Shown: piece by piece, positions 25,276 to 38,362 of the stretch | How positions within the stretch are numbered: the stretch's first letter is position 1 | Layout: the number at the start of each line of letters is the position of its first letter | Assembly (NCBI GenBank): GCA_907165065.1 | Contig: OU015528.1 | Location: 72,025,474 to 72,089,473 of the forward strand | DNA: 64,000 bases | Direction of reading: 5' to 3' | Source: Caprimulgus europaeus | Taxonomy: Eukaryota > Chordata > Aves > Caprimulgiformes > Caprimulgidae | Made by a program: the position numbers and the translations under genes | Notes under the pieces: model-generated | What the model was told of the DNA's origin: nothing | Seen by the model: the letters and a program-made list of their open reading frames with translations, nothing else | The model's database searches: none

Positions 25276-25414
25276 TGTTGTGATGAAATGATTTTTATTT
25301 TGGTGTGGGGAATTCTTTTTTGTTGATGTGAGTGAAGTTTGTGAAGATTGTGTGATGAATGTGGATTTTAGTGATGATTCTTAAATATGTGATTCACAGA
25401 GGCGAGGGGTGGAA
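25276..25414 (+). mobile_element. Residual ERV interior with polypurine-like tract
   Basis: A 139-bp T/G-rich stretch between the LTR and a second LTR start. Its last bases, AGAGGCGAGGGGTGGAA (25398-25414), resemble a retroviral polypurine tract placed exactly before TGTATTGGG. The stretch TCTGGTGTTGTGATG near its left edge may be a decayed primer-binding region (weak). There are no gag, pol or env remains. Confidence 0.5.
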
Positions 25415-25523
25415 TGTATTGGGTTTGCGTGGAAAGGCTTTGGTATCAGCAAGGCGGGGGGAGGGGGGGACATGGGGTGGCTTCTGTGAGAGAAGCTGCC
25501 AGAAGCTTCCCCCATGTCCGACC
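25415..25523 (+). mobile_element. Truncated second LTR copy
   Basis: 109 bp that repeat the first part of the LTR at 24292, from TGTATTGGGTTTGCGTGG to CATGTCCGACC, with few differences. It stops at 25523. Together with the preceding purine tract it looks like the beginning of the 3' LTR of the same provirus relic. Confidence 0.8.
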
Positions 25524-26662
25524 GTAATCTGAGATATAATTTTACTACACTTTATTCCTGATTATTTTTCTTCGTGAGTTCACTATTTTGTGTGTGAGAC
25601 AATAGCTAATATCAAGATGGGGTCACTGTCAAGTAAAACAAAAGGTCCCAAGGTTGGATACTGGATTGTCTGTAGAACTGGACAAGCTATGAGAGACTTG
25701 TGTGAGAGTGTATGTGTAAGGGTGTTTATGTGATATGTTAGAAATCTTTAAACCTCATTATCTGGGAAATAAGAAGAGGATCAAGCCTTTTCTTCATGTT
25801 TGTATGAGCACTGGTTGTATGTATGCAGCACAGAAAAAGTCACTCTCTTTCTGTCTCTATTCATCTGTTGACCATGTCTGTACTAAGGGAGTAATAAACT
25901 GTGCGTGTGTGTACTGATAGCACATGCTTGGCCTCACTACTGGGTGGACTTCAAACAGGGAACCACAGCAGCTTTAGCTCTAGTGGACTGGGAGGAAAAC
26001 TCCCTTGAGCCCTGAAGTCCACTTCTCTTAACAGTTTTTCTCTCTATAAATAAGTATTCAGATTCTCAAGAGTCCTTATCAACATTTTTCCACTAAGCAA
26101 TTAGATTCTAGGGTGTTATTTAACTAAATTAGGATGTCTACATTTAAGTACCTACAGACAGACTTTAAATGTGAGATATAAATTCTCAGTCATATCTGCC
26201 AGCCCTACTGTATGGCATATTAAATGGCATTCCATACCTATCTGTGGGCAGATGAATCAGGGGAGCAGTGTATACCTCAGAAAGTTAACCAGCTTGGTTT
26301 AAGCCTCTGTTAGCTAAACGGGAAGCCAGGCATCCAGCTTGCTTAAAATTTAGATATCCCCATGCCTTCAGTTGAATCTCAGTTTAAGGGTCTTCTTGAA
26401 AGGTAAAGTTTATAAGTCTTTCTTGTAAGTGCTCTCTTCCCTTACAGTACAAGTCACTGGCCAATACGTTCAGTGCAAATAACATCTCCAGTTAAGATCA
26501 AGAACACATTCCAAGCTTCACAGAAGAGTCTTTGTAACAGCTTGAGTCATGGACAGAAGGGAATATGTGAACTGTTTCAAATACTATTTCTAGAAAATGA
26601 TCAAGCCACTCATGGGCCAGGTGGCAGAAGAATATTTTTACAGATTTGCTGGAACTTTTGCA
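25524..26662. other. Intergenic, nothing recognised
   Basis: No gene, RNA or repeat family recognised. Short open frames lack motifs. Confidence 0.5.
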
Positions 26663-26845
26663 GAATCACAGAATGACAAACTGGCTGAGGTTGGAAGAGA
26701 CGTCTGGACCATCTTGTCCAGCTCCCCTACTCAAGCAGGGCCACCCATAGCCAGTTGCCCAGGACTGTGTCCAGACAGCTTTTGAATGCTTCCAGTGATA
26801 GGGACTCCACTGTGTTCCAGTAGAGCAGTGGAACACCACTAAAAA
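26663..26845 (-). repeat. CR1 LINE 3' fragment
   Basis: On the plus strand it reads CAGAATCACAGAATGAC, then GAGGTTGGAAGAGACGTCTGG and CTCAAGCAGGGCCACCCATAG, the antisense CR1 3' UTR and ORF2 end. It ends in GGGACTCCACTGTGTTCCAG. It is diverged and 5'-truncated. Confidence 0.85.
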
Positions 26846-27761
26846 AAACTTGAAGTTTCTCAATAATATGGCACCAAAGGCATGACTATGATCTAATTCA
26901 GCTACAGAGTTTCTCAAAACAACAATAACAAAAAATACCCAGTCACTTCAGAAATTAGATTATAGAACAGGAGCAAACACACAATGAATAAAAATATCCA
27001 GCTCATTTATCTTATCAGCCTGACTGTTACATAAAGGAGACCATCTAGCAAAAAATATAACTAACTCATAAAGACTTAAATTACTACTATAAATTAATCC
27101 AGTTTAAAATAAACCTCACCCATTTGGGCTTAACTATTTTTTCTATTGCATCCATTGATTTTAGCCTCTCAGATCAGCTCTCACCAGCTGAAATAGAATT
27201 TCTGCTTTAACAGAACTCACTTACATGGTATAGAGATGCTTACAGTTGTAGCAGATTTAGTGAAGTTTCTTAACAGGTCTTAAAGTCTTTTGGACTAATT
27301 CACATGAAGTTGTTCTGAGGATATGAAGACAGATGAATCTACAATTTCAGCTAAAACAAGCAAATATTCCTTCCCACGCAGATCCTCTCCCCCCTTTCAT
27401 CTCATCCCTCCTCCTCCTCTGCCCTGGAGTATCTACAACTCATCATTTCATCTATCTGTAATTCCCTTAACACCCGTACTACATTTACAAGAATACAAGT
27501 AAAAATAATCAGCTATAATTCAGAAGCCATAGAAAGAAGAAAATCAGAGAATATCAGAGCACTCCCCTCAGGTTTTGGTGGGAGAAGTGTGATATGACCT
27601 TACTGAGTTCACAGCTTTGCTCATTACCGCAGTGTCTTTGATAGTCCTATAATTGTAGAGGAGACTAAATTATTTTATCATAAAAATAATGGATTTATGC
27701 AAAGATTTAGAGAAAATATGCACCTAGGAGATCTATGCTAAATAAACGTATGTTCTTGCAC

Positions 27762-27965
27762 AGAATCACAGAATGTCAGGGATTGGAAGGGACCTTGAAA
27801 GATCATCTAGTCCAACCCCCCTTCCAGAGCAGGATCACCTACAGTAGGTCACACAGGAATGTGTCCAGGCAGGTTTTGAAAGTCTCCAGAGAAGGAGACT
27901 CCACAACATCTCTGGGCAGCCTGTTCCACTGTTCTCTCCTTTCCTTCTCATTCTTCCTGTTGACC
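27762..27965 (-). repeat. CR1 LINE 3' fragment
   Basis: Antisense CR1 3' end: CAGAATCACAGAATGTCAGG, GATTGGAAGGGACCTTG, CATCTAGTCCAACCCCCC, then GAGACTCCACAACATCTCTGG and CAGCCTGTTCCACTGTTCTC. About 200 bp, 5'-truncated. Confidence 0.9.
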
Positions 27966-30900
27966 AAGAAAAGTGACTTTCAGATTTAAGATTAATCTTT
28001 GTGAAATATGATCTAGACGATTTTTAGGCCTTCCAGTAGGATACTGCCTGAGTTTGCCTGCAGCACAAATATAATGGAAGAAAAGTCCTATAAATTCAAA
28101 TATTTTCCTCTGTGTTAAAGAGGTAACTTTCCCCCAGTTTCATTTACATACAAAGATTTCATAGACAAATTCTAGTACAGCCATGTTTGCTCTTAACTAT
28201 GCACCCCGACCTAAAATTAACACAAAATAAAATAAGATTACAGAAATCTGCAACGTAGCCAAGATTCCACATATTAAAGATGTCTCCTTCCAGAAAAGAC
28301 TCCAGAGCAGCAAATCAAAACTCTTAAGAGACCAAGATTTAACAACTGCCAGTAGTCTCGGGTTTGAATTTAGAGCTATTTCTGTATTTTAGCTTTTTGT
28401 GAGCCTGACTCAGTGCTTTCCTAAGGACTAGCTACATTTTAAAATTTTATTTTACTCTTTCAAATCCCTTCCCAGCTAAGTCCCTCCCTAACTCTTCAGC
28501 AGAAGTTCCTGACTCACTCACTTGCCTTTGGTAAAGCTATGGATGTACTGAATTATTTAGCTGATAGAAATGTTTTCTCTGCTACCCTGGAGATCACACA
28601 AATACAAGAGAACTACCACCTTGCCATATTTGTTGCATTTTTGCCCTAAACTGCCTAGGACATCAAGTGAGCAGGTATCTATTCTCATTCTTAAATTTCC
28701 TATAGGCACCAAGGAAAACCAGAGGAAGCTTGAGCAGAAAAAAAAGAAGGAAAAAAAAAAAAAACAACCCGAAAATTGTACACAAAAAAGCAAAAATTAA
28801 AAATTAGTATTCTTGGCCAAAACACTGTAGACATAAGCATAACATTTCCCTTACATGGTCAACAGGCTTTTATATAACATTAAAATAAGAGTTTCAAATG
28901 CCAGTTCAATTCCAAGCTTCTACTCTTGTCACTCAGATTCTATTGATTTCTATTTAAGAATTCTTATTTAATATTTACATTTAAGTAAAGTTACTGTAAA
29001 TTAATTATAATTAACCTAGGGCTTTGTACCTTTAATAAATTTTGATCAAAATTAATTTACAAAATACTACTTAATTGATACAATAAATGGCAAATGAAAT
29101 ACTTCTTCACCAGATGTTTTCAAGATCCTAGAAATTTCTAGAATTAGTAAGTACCTTTAGCAATAAGGCTCATGATACTTCCCAAAAGATCAAAATACCT
29201 TATTTGACATTATTTTTAAGACCATTTTTCCTAAACACATGAAACTTCAGCAGTGCAAAACAGTAGCATTTAGCAATATGACTAATTGGATAGTGCCCTT
29301 CTATGGTACATTTACCAATAACATTACATAACAGTTAAGGCTGCAATAGTAGTGTTGAAGTAGTTATTTTTCTTCAGTTTTTACTCCTATCCTTGTTTGT
29401 CCTGATAATTGTTCCTTCTTTCTCTCCTCCCTTTCTCAAGGAAAAATTTGATAGACTATTTTGCTATTCATGAACACCTCTGAGCAACATCACTCTCAAC
29501 ACAGTGTGAAGTTATGGTTTAACTGTTTTTATAGCTAGTATTCATGATGCTCTAAAACCCCTCACAGAACTTCTGATCCCACTGATAGAGAACACAGTCA
29601 AAAAAAGGTAAACCACACAAGAAACAGACATTTTAGTATAACCCTAAAAATTTAGTATACGTTTTGAAAATACTAGGAAAATAACGCAGCTGATAATATC
29701 TCCCATTGGGACAAGTAAAAAAGTTTAATTATAACTTATTATCTACTATTAACCTATTTTATAAAACAATGAATTATAATGAGATATTATGTAAGACTAT
29801 AACACCTTTTAATGTATTATATGCTGCCATGAAGATAAAAAGTGTGTTGCTTTTCTTTTTCCAACATGTGATTTTTATATACCCTTATAGGCTTTTTTCA
29901 AGGAATAAGTACCTTGTATTAATACATTAAATTTTACCTCTTTGCTAGAATTATTTTTCTTACTATAATTTAAATAGAGATCAGCAGGGCTATCACTTAG
30001 GAATTCCACTAAGGAAATGTAAAGCAAAAGGTGAGTTAGTTGCTACTAGTAACTGCTCAGCTCCTGGGATTTTCTTTTCTTTTCTTTTTTTTTTTCTTTC
30101 CCCAGTTATAAATGGCACTTACATTTACAATTCAATATGGAGAAGGTGCTCAACAAGAAATAATATAACTAATTAAAACTAAGAAAAGAATTGCTTACCT
30201 TAAACTTTAGCTTTCCTTGCAATCTTGTTTTTTTTGTCTTCATATCTAGTGGTTCCAGGTAGCAGTAGAATGAGAATTGCCTGTGTCCCTGTGAATGTCC
30301 AGAGCAATGAGGTTAGTCTGTGATATATTGGTCTCTCTAATCTCTTCATATCCTCCCTGGCGCAACTGAGTATTTTGTGTTGCTCTTAATACTGAACACA
30401 GATTGCAAGATCAGTGATTCCAACTCAACGTAGTAGGAGAGTAATTTGATGCCACATACTGTTTTATAACATAACTGTCTTATATAAAGCCTAGCTTTAT
30501 ATTCAAGATATATTTTACAAAGCAAACCATTATTTTCAGGGCAGGAATTTAGCAGTTTTATACCTTTGATTGTGTCCTCGACTATTTTATTATGTAATGT
30601 TTCAAACAATCCTTTTTATTTAGAAAAATATCAGTAATATAATAAATGTGGTTACAGGCAGCATGTGAACAAAAAAGATTTAGAACATAGCTGGCCCTGA
30701 TCCAAAAGCCTGTTACCACGTGCCCTCCTCTCACACACACAAACCCAACTCTGGACAACAGCCAGTGCACACTTACCTGTCCTGTCTGTGTGTGATGTTG
30801 TCTAACGCTCTCACATAACTTGTAACCACCGCTCCTCAGACAAGCTAAGGGAATGATCTAGGGAGGAGGTGAGAACTCTAATTTAGATAACAATGTATTT

Positions 30901-32979
30901 GTGGGGACCAGTGTCATACACATATATATATATACACACATATATATATTGAAATATGTATGTATGTATACACATTTAATGGCTCTACAACTAGCAAAAT
31001 ATGTTTGTTTTCTTCACAATAAATTCCTCAAATTATTTGCGAAATTCTGTAAACTCTTAAATTCCTTGAAGGGAGAAAGTTTTTTAATATTTAGAGTCTA
31101 ATAGTCTAATATTTTTTACTCACATTTTTTTTTTTTTCCAACCTCAATTCTCAGTTAGTAGAATTGAAAAGAACAAACCCAAACCATATCTGGAATGAGC
31201 TGACCTAGCATGATTGCTTCCGATACATGAAAGCAGATTACATCACATGAGGATTATAGATTAAGATTACTGTGCTGATTGTGCTAATACCTACGAGGAG
31301 TTCAGATTTATTTTATTTTTTTTTTAACTGTAACTTTAGCAGTTGGGCTTATTCAGAGTAGATTTGGATGTATAATTTGGTCTATGCATTTGTTATGTCA
31401 TGTTTCAAATGGAAGAAAATTTAGTGTGACAGTTATTTTTTTAATTTCTACCCACTGCCATCACACAAATACATTAATAGGTGTTACACATTCTGGATGG
31501 GTTTTAAGGAGCTCCTATAGACAGAAAAACAGATAGTGGTGGAATGACAGTCCCCAAGCTAAGATTCAAATGAGGTGGCTTCTGTTTCCACTTTGCCACA
31601 AAACTGTCTGCATGACCGGTACCTAATCCTTTAGGAACAGATATCTTATTGTTGAAATACCTTTAAAGTTTGACCCTGCTTTAGATTATGCTCAGATATA
31701 GTCATATATATGTACACTTATAAAAAACAAAAACTTGCACTACACACATGTGCAAGCAAATTATCCATTAATATATAAAAAGTATTTAAATATTGTCAAA
31801 ATTCCTATTAAAATTCCCTGATCAAATAATCACATGGTTGAAGTTTATCTTAGACTACTACAATGTAGAGATACTTACTTTTTTTTTTTACTTTAACTCT
31901 GATAGTGAGGTTTCAATGTATTCCACAGCCACATGTAAAATAAATAATGCTAAAACTCAGGTACATTGGACAAGGGAGATATTCGTGTTCTCTGCGAGCA
32001 ACAGCTCTTCCAAATCATTCACACTGCATTCATCAGCAATGTTATGTTTTAATACAGTTCAGCAGCTGAATAATAGTTTGAAGAAAGTTTCTAATAGTCA
32101 ATCATTATAGAAGTCAGATAATTGATTAGTTATCTCTATTAACTGAAGCTATCAACTTTAGATTGGAAAGCTGGAACTTTAGGTGGCATGTTTTTGCCTC
32201 AACAGTCTGCTGGCCAGTTTCTAAAGTTTATGTTGAAAGTAGTAACTTCAAATTGGTTTTCAAGATCTGCTGGTTTCCTGTCTCTGGAGGTTATTGAAGT
32301 ATTTCTATGCATTTTCCTGGACTCAGGTCTGGATCAATACTACAGTTCAGTGCAAGGGAAATGGCTGCCACCTTGACATGTTGAGATTCGTTGTGGTTAG
32401 CTATCAAGTCTATCACACATTGCAAAGTCAAAGCAATTTTGTTCAACTGTCTCTTCACTGCAATGGCTGCAACAGACCAATATGACAAGTTGGGGGGAAA
32501 AAAAAAGTTTCTGTCTTCAGCTCTGAACTTTTGTTTAAAAATTTTGCTTCCCATGAGCTTGTGTTGTATATGTACAGTAAAAATGTGTCCTTTAGAAATC
32601 ATGGTACATTTGCAAATACAGAGAATCCAGTATGTTCAGAGTCCTGAAGACTTTGCGTTAGCAAAAATGGATCAAAGCCTCAATACATTCTGTGTACTCG
32701 TGTCCAAGAAATTTAACTTCAAAAGTAACATATCTGTCCATGAAAACATAACAGAGAGCAAGTCTAAACAGAAAATACTGAATTCTCTTTCTATCAAGTT
32801 TATTGTGACACTTTGGCAAATCCCATTCATAGCTTTATTATCATTGTACACTTTTCAGACTATTTCCATCAATTCTAAAAGGTCATTTTTTCCTGCAGCA
32901 CCTTATTGACCCTTATTTTCCTTAAACATATATATTTTAAAGGAATTATTTCATTTCCTTGTAGTGTTTTCCATAATTT
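27966..32979. other. Intergenic, about 5 kb, nothing recognised except low-complexity DNA
   Basis: AT-rich, with A or T runs (for example 28748-28765 and 30085-30095) and a TA/CA microsatellite (30919-30975). Open frames such as 32391-32909 have no recognisable domain and no plausible splice borders. Confidence 0.5.
30919..30975. repeat. TA/CA and TATG microsatellite
   Basis: Alternating TATATA and CACA runs followed by TATGTATGTATGTATACAC. A simple-sequence tract that is probably length-polymorphic. Confidence 0.8.
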
Positions 32980-33859
32980 TAAGGGTTGTCTGTGCCCAAG
33001 CATTGGCAGCAGGGACTGCAGGGCCTTCTGTGAGGAGAGTGCGGGGCTGCCCCATGCTGGTGGCAGCTGGTTCCAGCCCACCCACCGCAGGGCAGAGCTG
33101 AGCTCCCAGCCAAGATGATGGTGCCTCAGGGAAAACGTACCTAAGAAAGGGCAGAAAACACAACACAGGCAGAGGACGAGTGAACAGAAAAAGTGAGAAA
33201 CAGCAGAGGGAACACCAAAATCGGAGAAGGGGGAAGGGAAGGAGGTGCTCCAGCCACCAGAGCAGGCATTCCCTGCAGCCTGTGGAGAGAACCATGCCAG
33301 AGCAGATGTCCACACCACAGCCCACAGAGGACCCAGCCCCGGAGTAGGTGAATATTCCCTGAAGAAACTGCAGCCTGTGAGAAGGACCTGTACTCCTGCC
33401 AGGATCTGTAGCTGGTATTGTCATATCTGCTTCCACATTGGAGCAGGTTTTTCCTGAAGGACAGCAGCCTGTGGAGAGGACCCATGCTGGAACAGGGGAA
33501 AAGTGTGAGGAGGAAGGGGAGGCAGAGAGGAGCTGTTATGGACTGGCCACTACTCCCCATTTCCCATCCTCCTGCACCATGTGGGGTGAAGGGAGGTAAA
33601 AGTCAGAGTGAAGGAGTGGAGTTTGTGAAAAAATGATGAAGGTTGGTACCTTCATTTTGTCTTTGTTCCTCATTATGCAACTTGATTTTAATTGGCAATA
33701 AATGAAATTAACTGAGTCTGTTTCGACTGTTATGGTAATTGGTAAGTTTATCTCTCTCTCTACCTTAACACACAAGATTTTTTGTTTTCCATCTTGTTGA
33801 GGACGGGGAAGAGAATGGCTGGGGAAGGGTCTGCCAGCCAGCTCACATCAACCCACCGC
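32980..33859 (+). mobile_element. Solo LTR, large avian ERV family
   Basis: Related to the LTR at 24292. It has GTGCCCAAGCATTGGCAGCAG near its start, a block of imperfect repeats with GCCTGTGGAGAG and GGACCCATGCTGG units (about 33275-33500), and GGTGAAGGGAGGTAAAAGTC. It also has a polyadenylation signal (AATAAA at 33699-33704), CTGTTATGGTAATTGGTAAG and the end CAACCCACCGCA at 33859. The first few bases are decayed. No internal region follows, so it is read as a solo LTR. No coding capacity. Confidence 0.75.
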
Positions 33860-36800
33860 AATAACCCACTGATACCTATTTATTAGTTGCAGGATAAAAA
33901 ACTTAATGGAATCAGTCACGTAACAAAAATTGAATTATTTTAAATTAATTTATAGCATGTTTTGTCCAGATAAATGATAACATTAGCATTCATACTTACT
34001 TCTAAACTTCAATACTTTACTACATTTTACAGCACATAAAGATACGTTTCAGTCTTATTATGTGATAATTAATGTTTATCTAGAAATGTTCTATGGAAGT
34101 TAAACTGTAAGCATCCAAGGTAAGACTTACATCTAAAATACTTGTATTAAAATGTCTCTATATTCACACAATATTAGCCTGCTGGACTAATGGAAACATA
34201 TTTTGCATTGCTTACAATTAACTTGCTGGATGCACAATAAATATTACTGAATATAATGCTTCCTGGCTCTAATGCCTATTGGCACAGCAGGGCTTGTGTC
34301 CACACATATAAACTCCTTTCAGCTACAAAGCTAGGTGGCCATCCCATACCACTTCCTATAAGGAATCCATGGCTGTGAGGCTAGGAGGTTACCAAACTGT
34401 TTATTTTGTAATTATACAAATAATAGCTTTCAGCTTGTGATAGTTTAACTAAAAACCAAGGCACAGCTGTAACATATATGATGAAAACAATCAGGCAGAT
34501 CTTTCAAGTATCCAGCATCTGAATACGAGATTTCTGTCACTGGTAGAACTATGAGCAGAAATTTTACGTATGCAAAGGTTGTTCCTCGTTATCTTCAGCA
34601 TTTGTCCTAACCTTCCTGCAAAGTAATCTGTCTGGATACAGATGCAGAGAAAATACAAGACTAGAAGCAGCTGCTACATTTCTGTCTTTACATTTTAAAA
34701 ACATCCTTTCCATTCCAAGGTAACTATTGCTTCTTCACAAGAAACAGTGATTACTCTACTCTCTCCTTGCACTTCAACTAAAGAAAATCTCAGGAGACAA
34801 CTTCATTTTCATCTCCTGTATTTTCCCACATATGAGATTTTCCCATTGTGCACTGAAGTGATCCTGCCTTGTGCTGAAGTGTTTTTTCAGAACAAGTAGG
34901 GAGTCACTTGTCAGAAACAGCCTTCTAGAATCAGCTTTAATGTTTTAACATTGGCTTTGATAAAACTGTTTAATTACTTCTGCAGTAAAACTGCAGAAAA
35001 CATATAAAGTCTCTTGCAGACAACTGAGTAACAGAAGCTATTGCTTCTTTTAGTTCTATGCATAAAAACAAAAAAAATGCCTCTTTCCACTACTGAGTCT
35101 CTCTCTTGAATTAGATAATTTTTTCCATGGTGTTCCAAATATATTATTTTTAAAAAATCATTATTAAAAAAAAAAAATCAATATTCATTGATAATCTCTT
35201 CCAAAGATATCTGAGCTAAGAATGTAGCAGTAACATTTAAAGTGTGGTATCTCCTTGCCAACATACGAAGTGACAAAACTGGTTGAAATATTTCAGAATT
35301 TTGATGATCAGAACATGTGAAATAAAATTTCACACCTCAAACACTGTAATGTTTATAAGTGTTATATAATTCTCCATTTTTATTCTTTGTGCAGCAAGAC
35401 AATCACAAATATCAATTGAAGCTAGAAAACATAGTGAATTAAATTCTTTTCCTATTGAAGTTAGTCTTTTTTTGTCATTAACTTGTGTACATCCAGGTTT
35501 TTTTCCAGTACTTTTAAAAATTCATTTATTCTTCCTTTTGCTTATCTAGGGTAGGAATTAGATAATCAATGTAATCATAGTATACAAGTGGTTAGTCTGA
35601 ATTTTGAAGAACTCTAATTGTTCAAAAATATTGTAGTTTATATTTTTATATTTTTTTATTTCTATCTCTCAAACATCCTTTAAGCCTATAGACATGACTT
35701 TGGTAAATAGTTTAGAATTATAAAGAGATTAATATTTATTTTTAAACATCCATCTGTACTTTTATTCTTACAGTATGTCTCAATACTTGAACTTAAGAAT
35801 CTGAAAAATGCCAACCGACATCACTGCAGATTTGAATGGTGCACTTAACTTGCATACCCTGTATCACGAAGCGGTTCCTAATTAACTGTAAAAATAGAAA
35901 ACACAGACACTGTATGTACTAGCAAAATAAGGCTGATTAAATACATTCATAACTCGAGCGCTGAACCTCTTAACAGTTAATTGGATTGACATCTTCCCAA
36001 AAGAGATGCTCCAGCAGGTGGCTTTTGAATCTGATAGAAGTCTGCAACTGCAAATCATTGATCAGTGGCAAAATCCCACTGACTATCTTTAGTCCTGGAT
36101 CAAGAGTTACACCATATGAACACGATCATGATTTGTGAGACTTGGTATACAGCCCAGCATCCATGAACTTTTCCCAGCTACTCAGTTTATGGAAGGAGTT
36201 ATAATTTATACAGCCATAAAATATCAGATAATTCTGGTACAGAAGAAGCTATTATTTTTTCCTCAGAGACACACAGGGATCTGTTCAGCATCCTTATAAT
36301 CTCAGCTCTAAAGGGAAATCAGACAATTTGCAGTAACCAGTTACGAGGTAACTTCCACCATAGATTACACATTGATGCCAATGGGACTGCATCAGAAGAA
36401 ATGAAGCACGAATTGTGAAGTACATTTATGCTCAGCCACAATCCTATTTCCTTCCCTCAAGCTTGAAGGTGGAACTTTGCTTTTTATATCTATTATAAAT
36501 CATGTTTCTTTCCATTGCCTGCAAGCTTGCTAGACATTTCCAGAGGCATAAACAGAAGCAACTAAAGACAACTGCTTGTGCTGTTAGTACAAATTATTTT
36601 CCTTTCCCCAAATGCTTTAACTCTTTGTTAACAAAACGCTTAAAAAAGGTCTCCTCACTTTCCAAAAGAAAGAATACATTTATGATTTGTTGTAATATAG
36701 CTTTGAATTAAGTTTTCTGGAAACTTAATGGAAAAATGTATATGTAAATACCGTTTATTTACTTGCTCTTAATACTTTAGCCATTGGTTGATAAATTCAC

Positions 36801-37165
36801 TTATCCCTTCTGTAAAAGTATACAGAGGATTAATCTCAGTCAGGCTCAGGTCCATTTCTTGCATGGCTCTCTTGCTTCTACAGTACTATGAGAGGCAACT
36901 AATAATTTTGTTTGGCCCAAACTGGGGTAAAATATACTGAATATTCCTAGACATGATTCAGAGATTTATCTGGGAAGTTCTGGACAAAATATATTACTTT
37001 CTCCAGCTGTGGAGATAGAATGTTCCCAAACTCAGTACTGTTAATTGTCTGGTAGTTACAAATGACAGGAAAAGTAATTCAATTTCTGGGGCTGTGTGGT
37101 CATCTGCAAGAACAGTATGTTCAGTTCCTTAACAGTGATGAAAGAACTTAAATAATTACAAACTT
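33860..37165. other. Intergenic, about 3.3 kb, nothing recognised
   Basis: AT-rich DNA with no recognisable gene, RNA or repeat family. The open frame at 36502-36711 has no motif. Confidence 0.5.
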
Positions 37166-37219
37166 TAAAAAAAAAAAAAAAAAGAAAAAAGAAAAAAGAA
37201 GGGAAAAAAAAAAAAAAGA
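37166..37219. repeat. A-rich tract next to CR1
   Basis: About 50 bases of A with G interruptions, ending three bases before a CR1 3' terminus in minus orientation. Low-complexity; it may have been the insertion target. Confidence 0.75.
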
Positions 37220-37222
37220 GTT

Positions 37223-37322
37223 CACAGAATCACAGAATGATAGGGATGGGAAGGGACCTCAAAAGATCATCTAGTCCAATCCCCCTGCTGGAGCACGAAC
37301 ACCTAGATGAGATCACACCGGA
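37223..37322 (-). repeat. CR1 3' end, minus orientation
   Basis: 100 bp reading TCACAGAATCACAGAATG, GGGAAGGGACCTCAAAAG, CATCTAGTCCAATCCCCC and CACCTAGATGAGATCAC. This is the reverse complement of the CR1 3' terminus. It pairs, at roughly 90% identity by eye, with the terminus of the plus-strand CR1 at 38262-38361. Confidence 0.9.
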
Positions 37323-37369
37323 GCTCCTTAGAGCTCTACCCTTAAGAAAAGTGCATAGGTTTGATCTTT

Positions 37370-38362
37370 GGAGACCTGTGTCCAGTGGAGTCCCCCAAGG
37401 GTCGGTACTAGGACCAGTATTATTCAATATATTCATAAATGACCTGGATGAGGGAATTGAATGCACTGTCAGCAAGTTTGCTGATGATACAAAGCTGGGA
37501 GGAGTGGCTGACACTCCAGAAGGCTGTGCTGCCATCCAGAGAGACCTGGACAGGCTGGAGAGCTGAGCAGGGAAAAACTTGATGAAATATAATAAGGGCA
37601 AGTGTAGGGTGTTGCACCTGGGCAGGAACAACCCCAGGTTCCAGTATAGGTTAAGAAATGATCTCCTAGAGAGCAGTGTAGGGGAAAGGGATCTGGGAGT
37701 CCTGGTGGACAGCAGGATGACCATGAGCCAGCACTGTGCCCTTGTGGCCAGGAAGGCCAATGGCATCCTGGGGTGCATTAGAAGGGGTGTAGTCAGTAGG
37801 TCAAGAGAGGTTCTTCTTCCCCTTTACTCTGCCCTGGTGAGGCCACATCTGGAATATTGTGTCCAGTTCTGGGCCCCACAGTTCAAGAAGGGCAGGGAGC
37901 TGCTTGAGAGAGTCCAGCGAAGAGCCACCAAAATGATTAAGGGAGTGGAACATCTCCCTTATGAGGAAAGGCTGAGGGAGCTGGGCCTCTTTAGCTTGGA
38001 GAAGAGGAGACTGAGGGGGGTCCTGATTAATGTTTATAAATATTTGAAGGGTGAGTGTGAGGAGGATAGGGCCAGGCTCTTCACAGTAATGACCAATGAT
38101 AGGACAAGGGGTAATGGGTGCAAGCTGGAACACAGGAGGTTCCGCTTAAATTTGAGAAAGAACTTCTTTACAGTAAGGGTGACAGAGCACTGGAACAGGC
38201 TGCCCAGGGGGTTGTGGAGTCTCCTTCTCTGGAGACATTCAAGACCCGCCTGGATGCCTTCCTGTGTGAACTCATCTAGGTGTTCCTGCTCCGGCAGGGG
38301 GATTGGACTGGATGATCTTTCGAGGTCCCTTCCAATCCCTAATATTCTGTGATTCTGTGATC
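37370..38362 (+). pseudogene. CR1 LINE, ORF2 3' half (reverse transcriptase), broken
   Basis: About 1 kb of the C-terminal half of a non-LTR reverse-transcriptase ORF2. It has the motif [11 protein letters not shown] (around 37387-37419) and the catalytic FADD box (within 37480-37494), followed by the CR1 thumb/C-terminal region. It ends in the CR1 3' UTR and the repeats ATTCTGTGATTCTGTGA at 38345-38361. The reading frame is nearly intact. A TGA sits at 37564-37566, and a change of frame in the G-run near 38206-38212 spoils the last about 30 codons. The 5' half, including the endonuclease, is absent, as in most CR1 copies. It is a fairly young, non-autonomous copy and not a host gene. Confidence 0.9.

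Noticed and set aside
32951..33560. Minus-strand open frames of 139-161 codons
   Set aside because: They fall in the antisense of the solo LTR at 32980-33859; composition-driven.
37230..37778. Minus-strand 182-codon open frame
   Set aside because: It is antisense to the CR1 reverse-transcriptase frame, whose motifs read on the plus strand.
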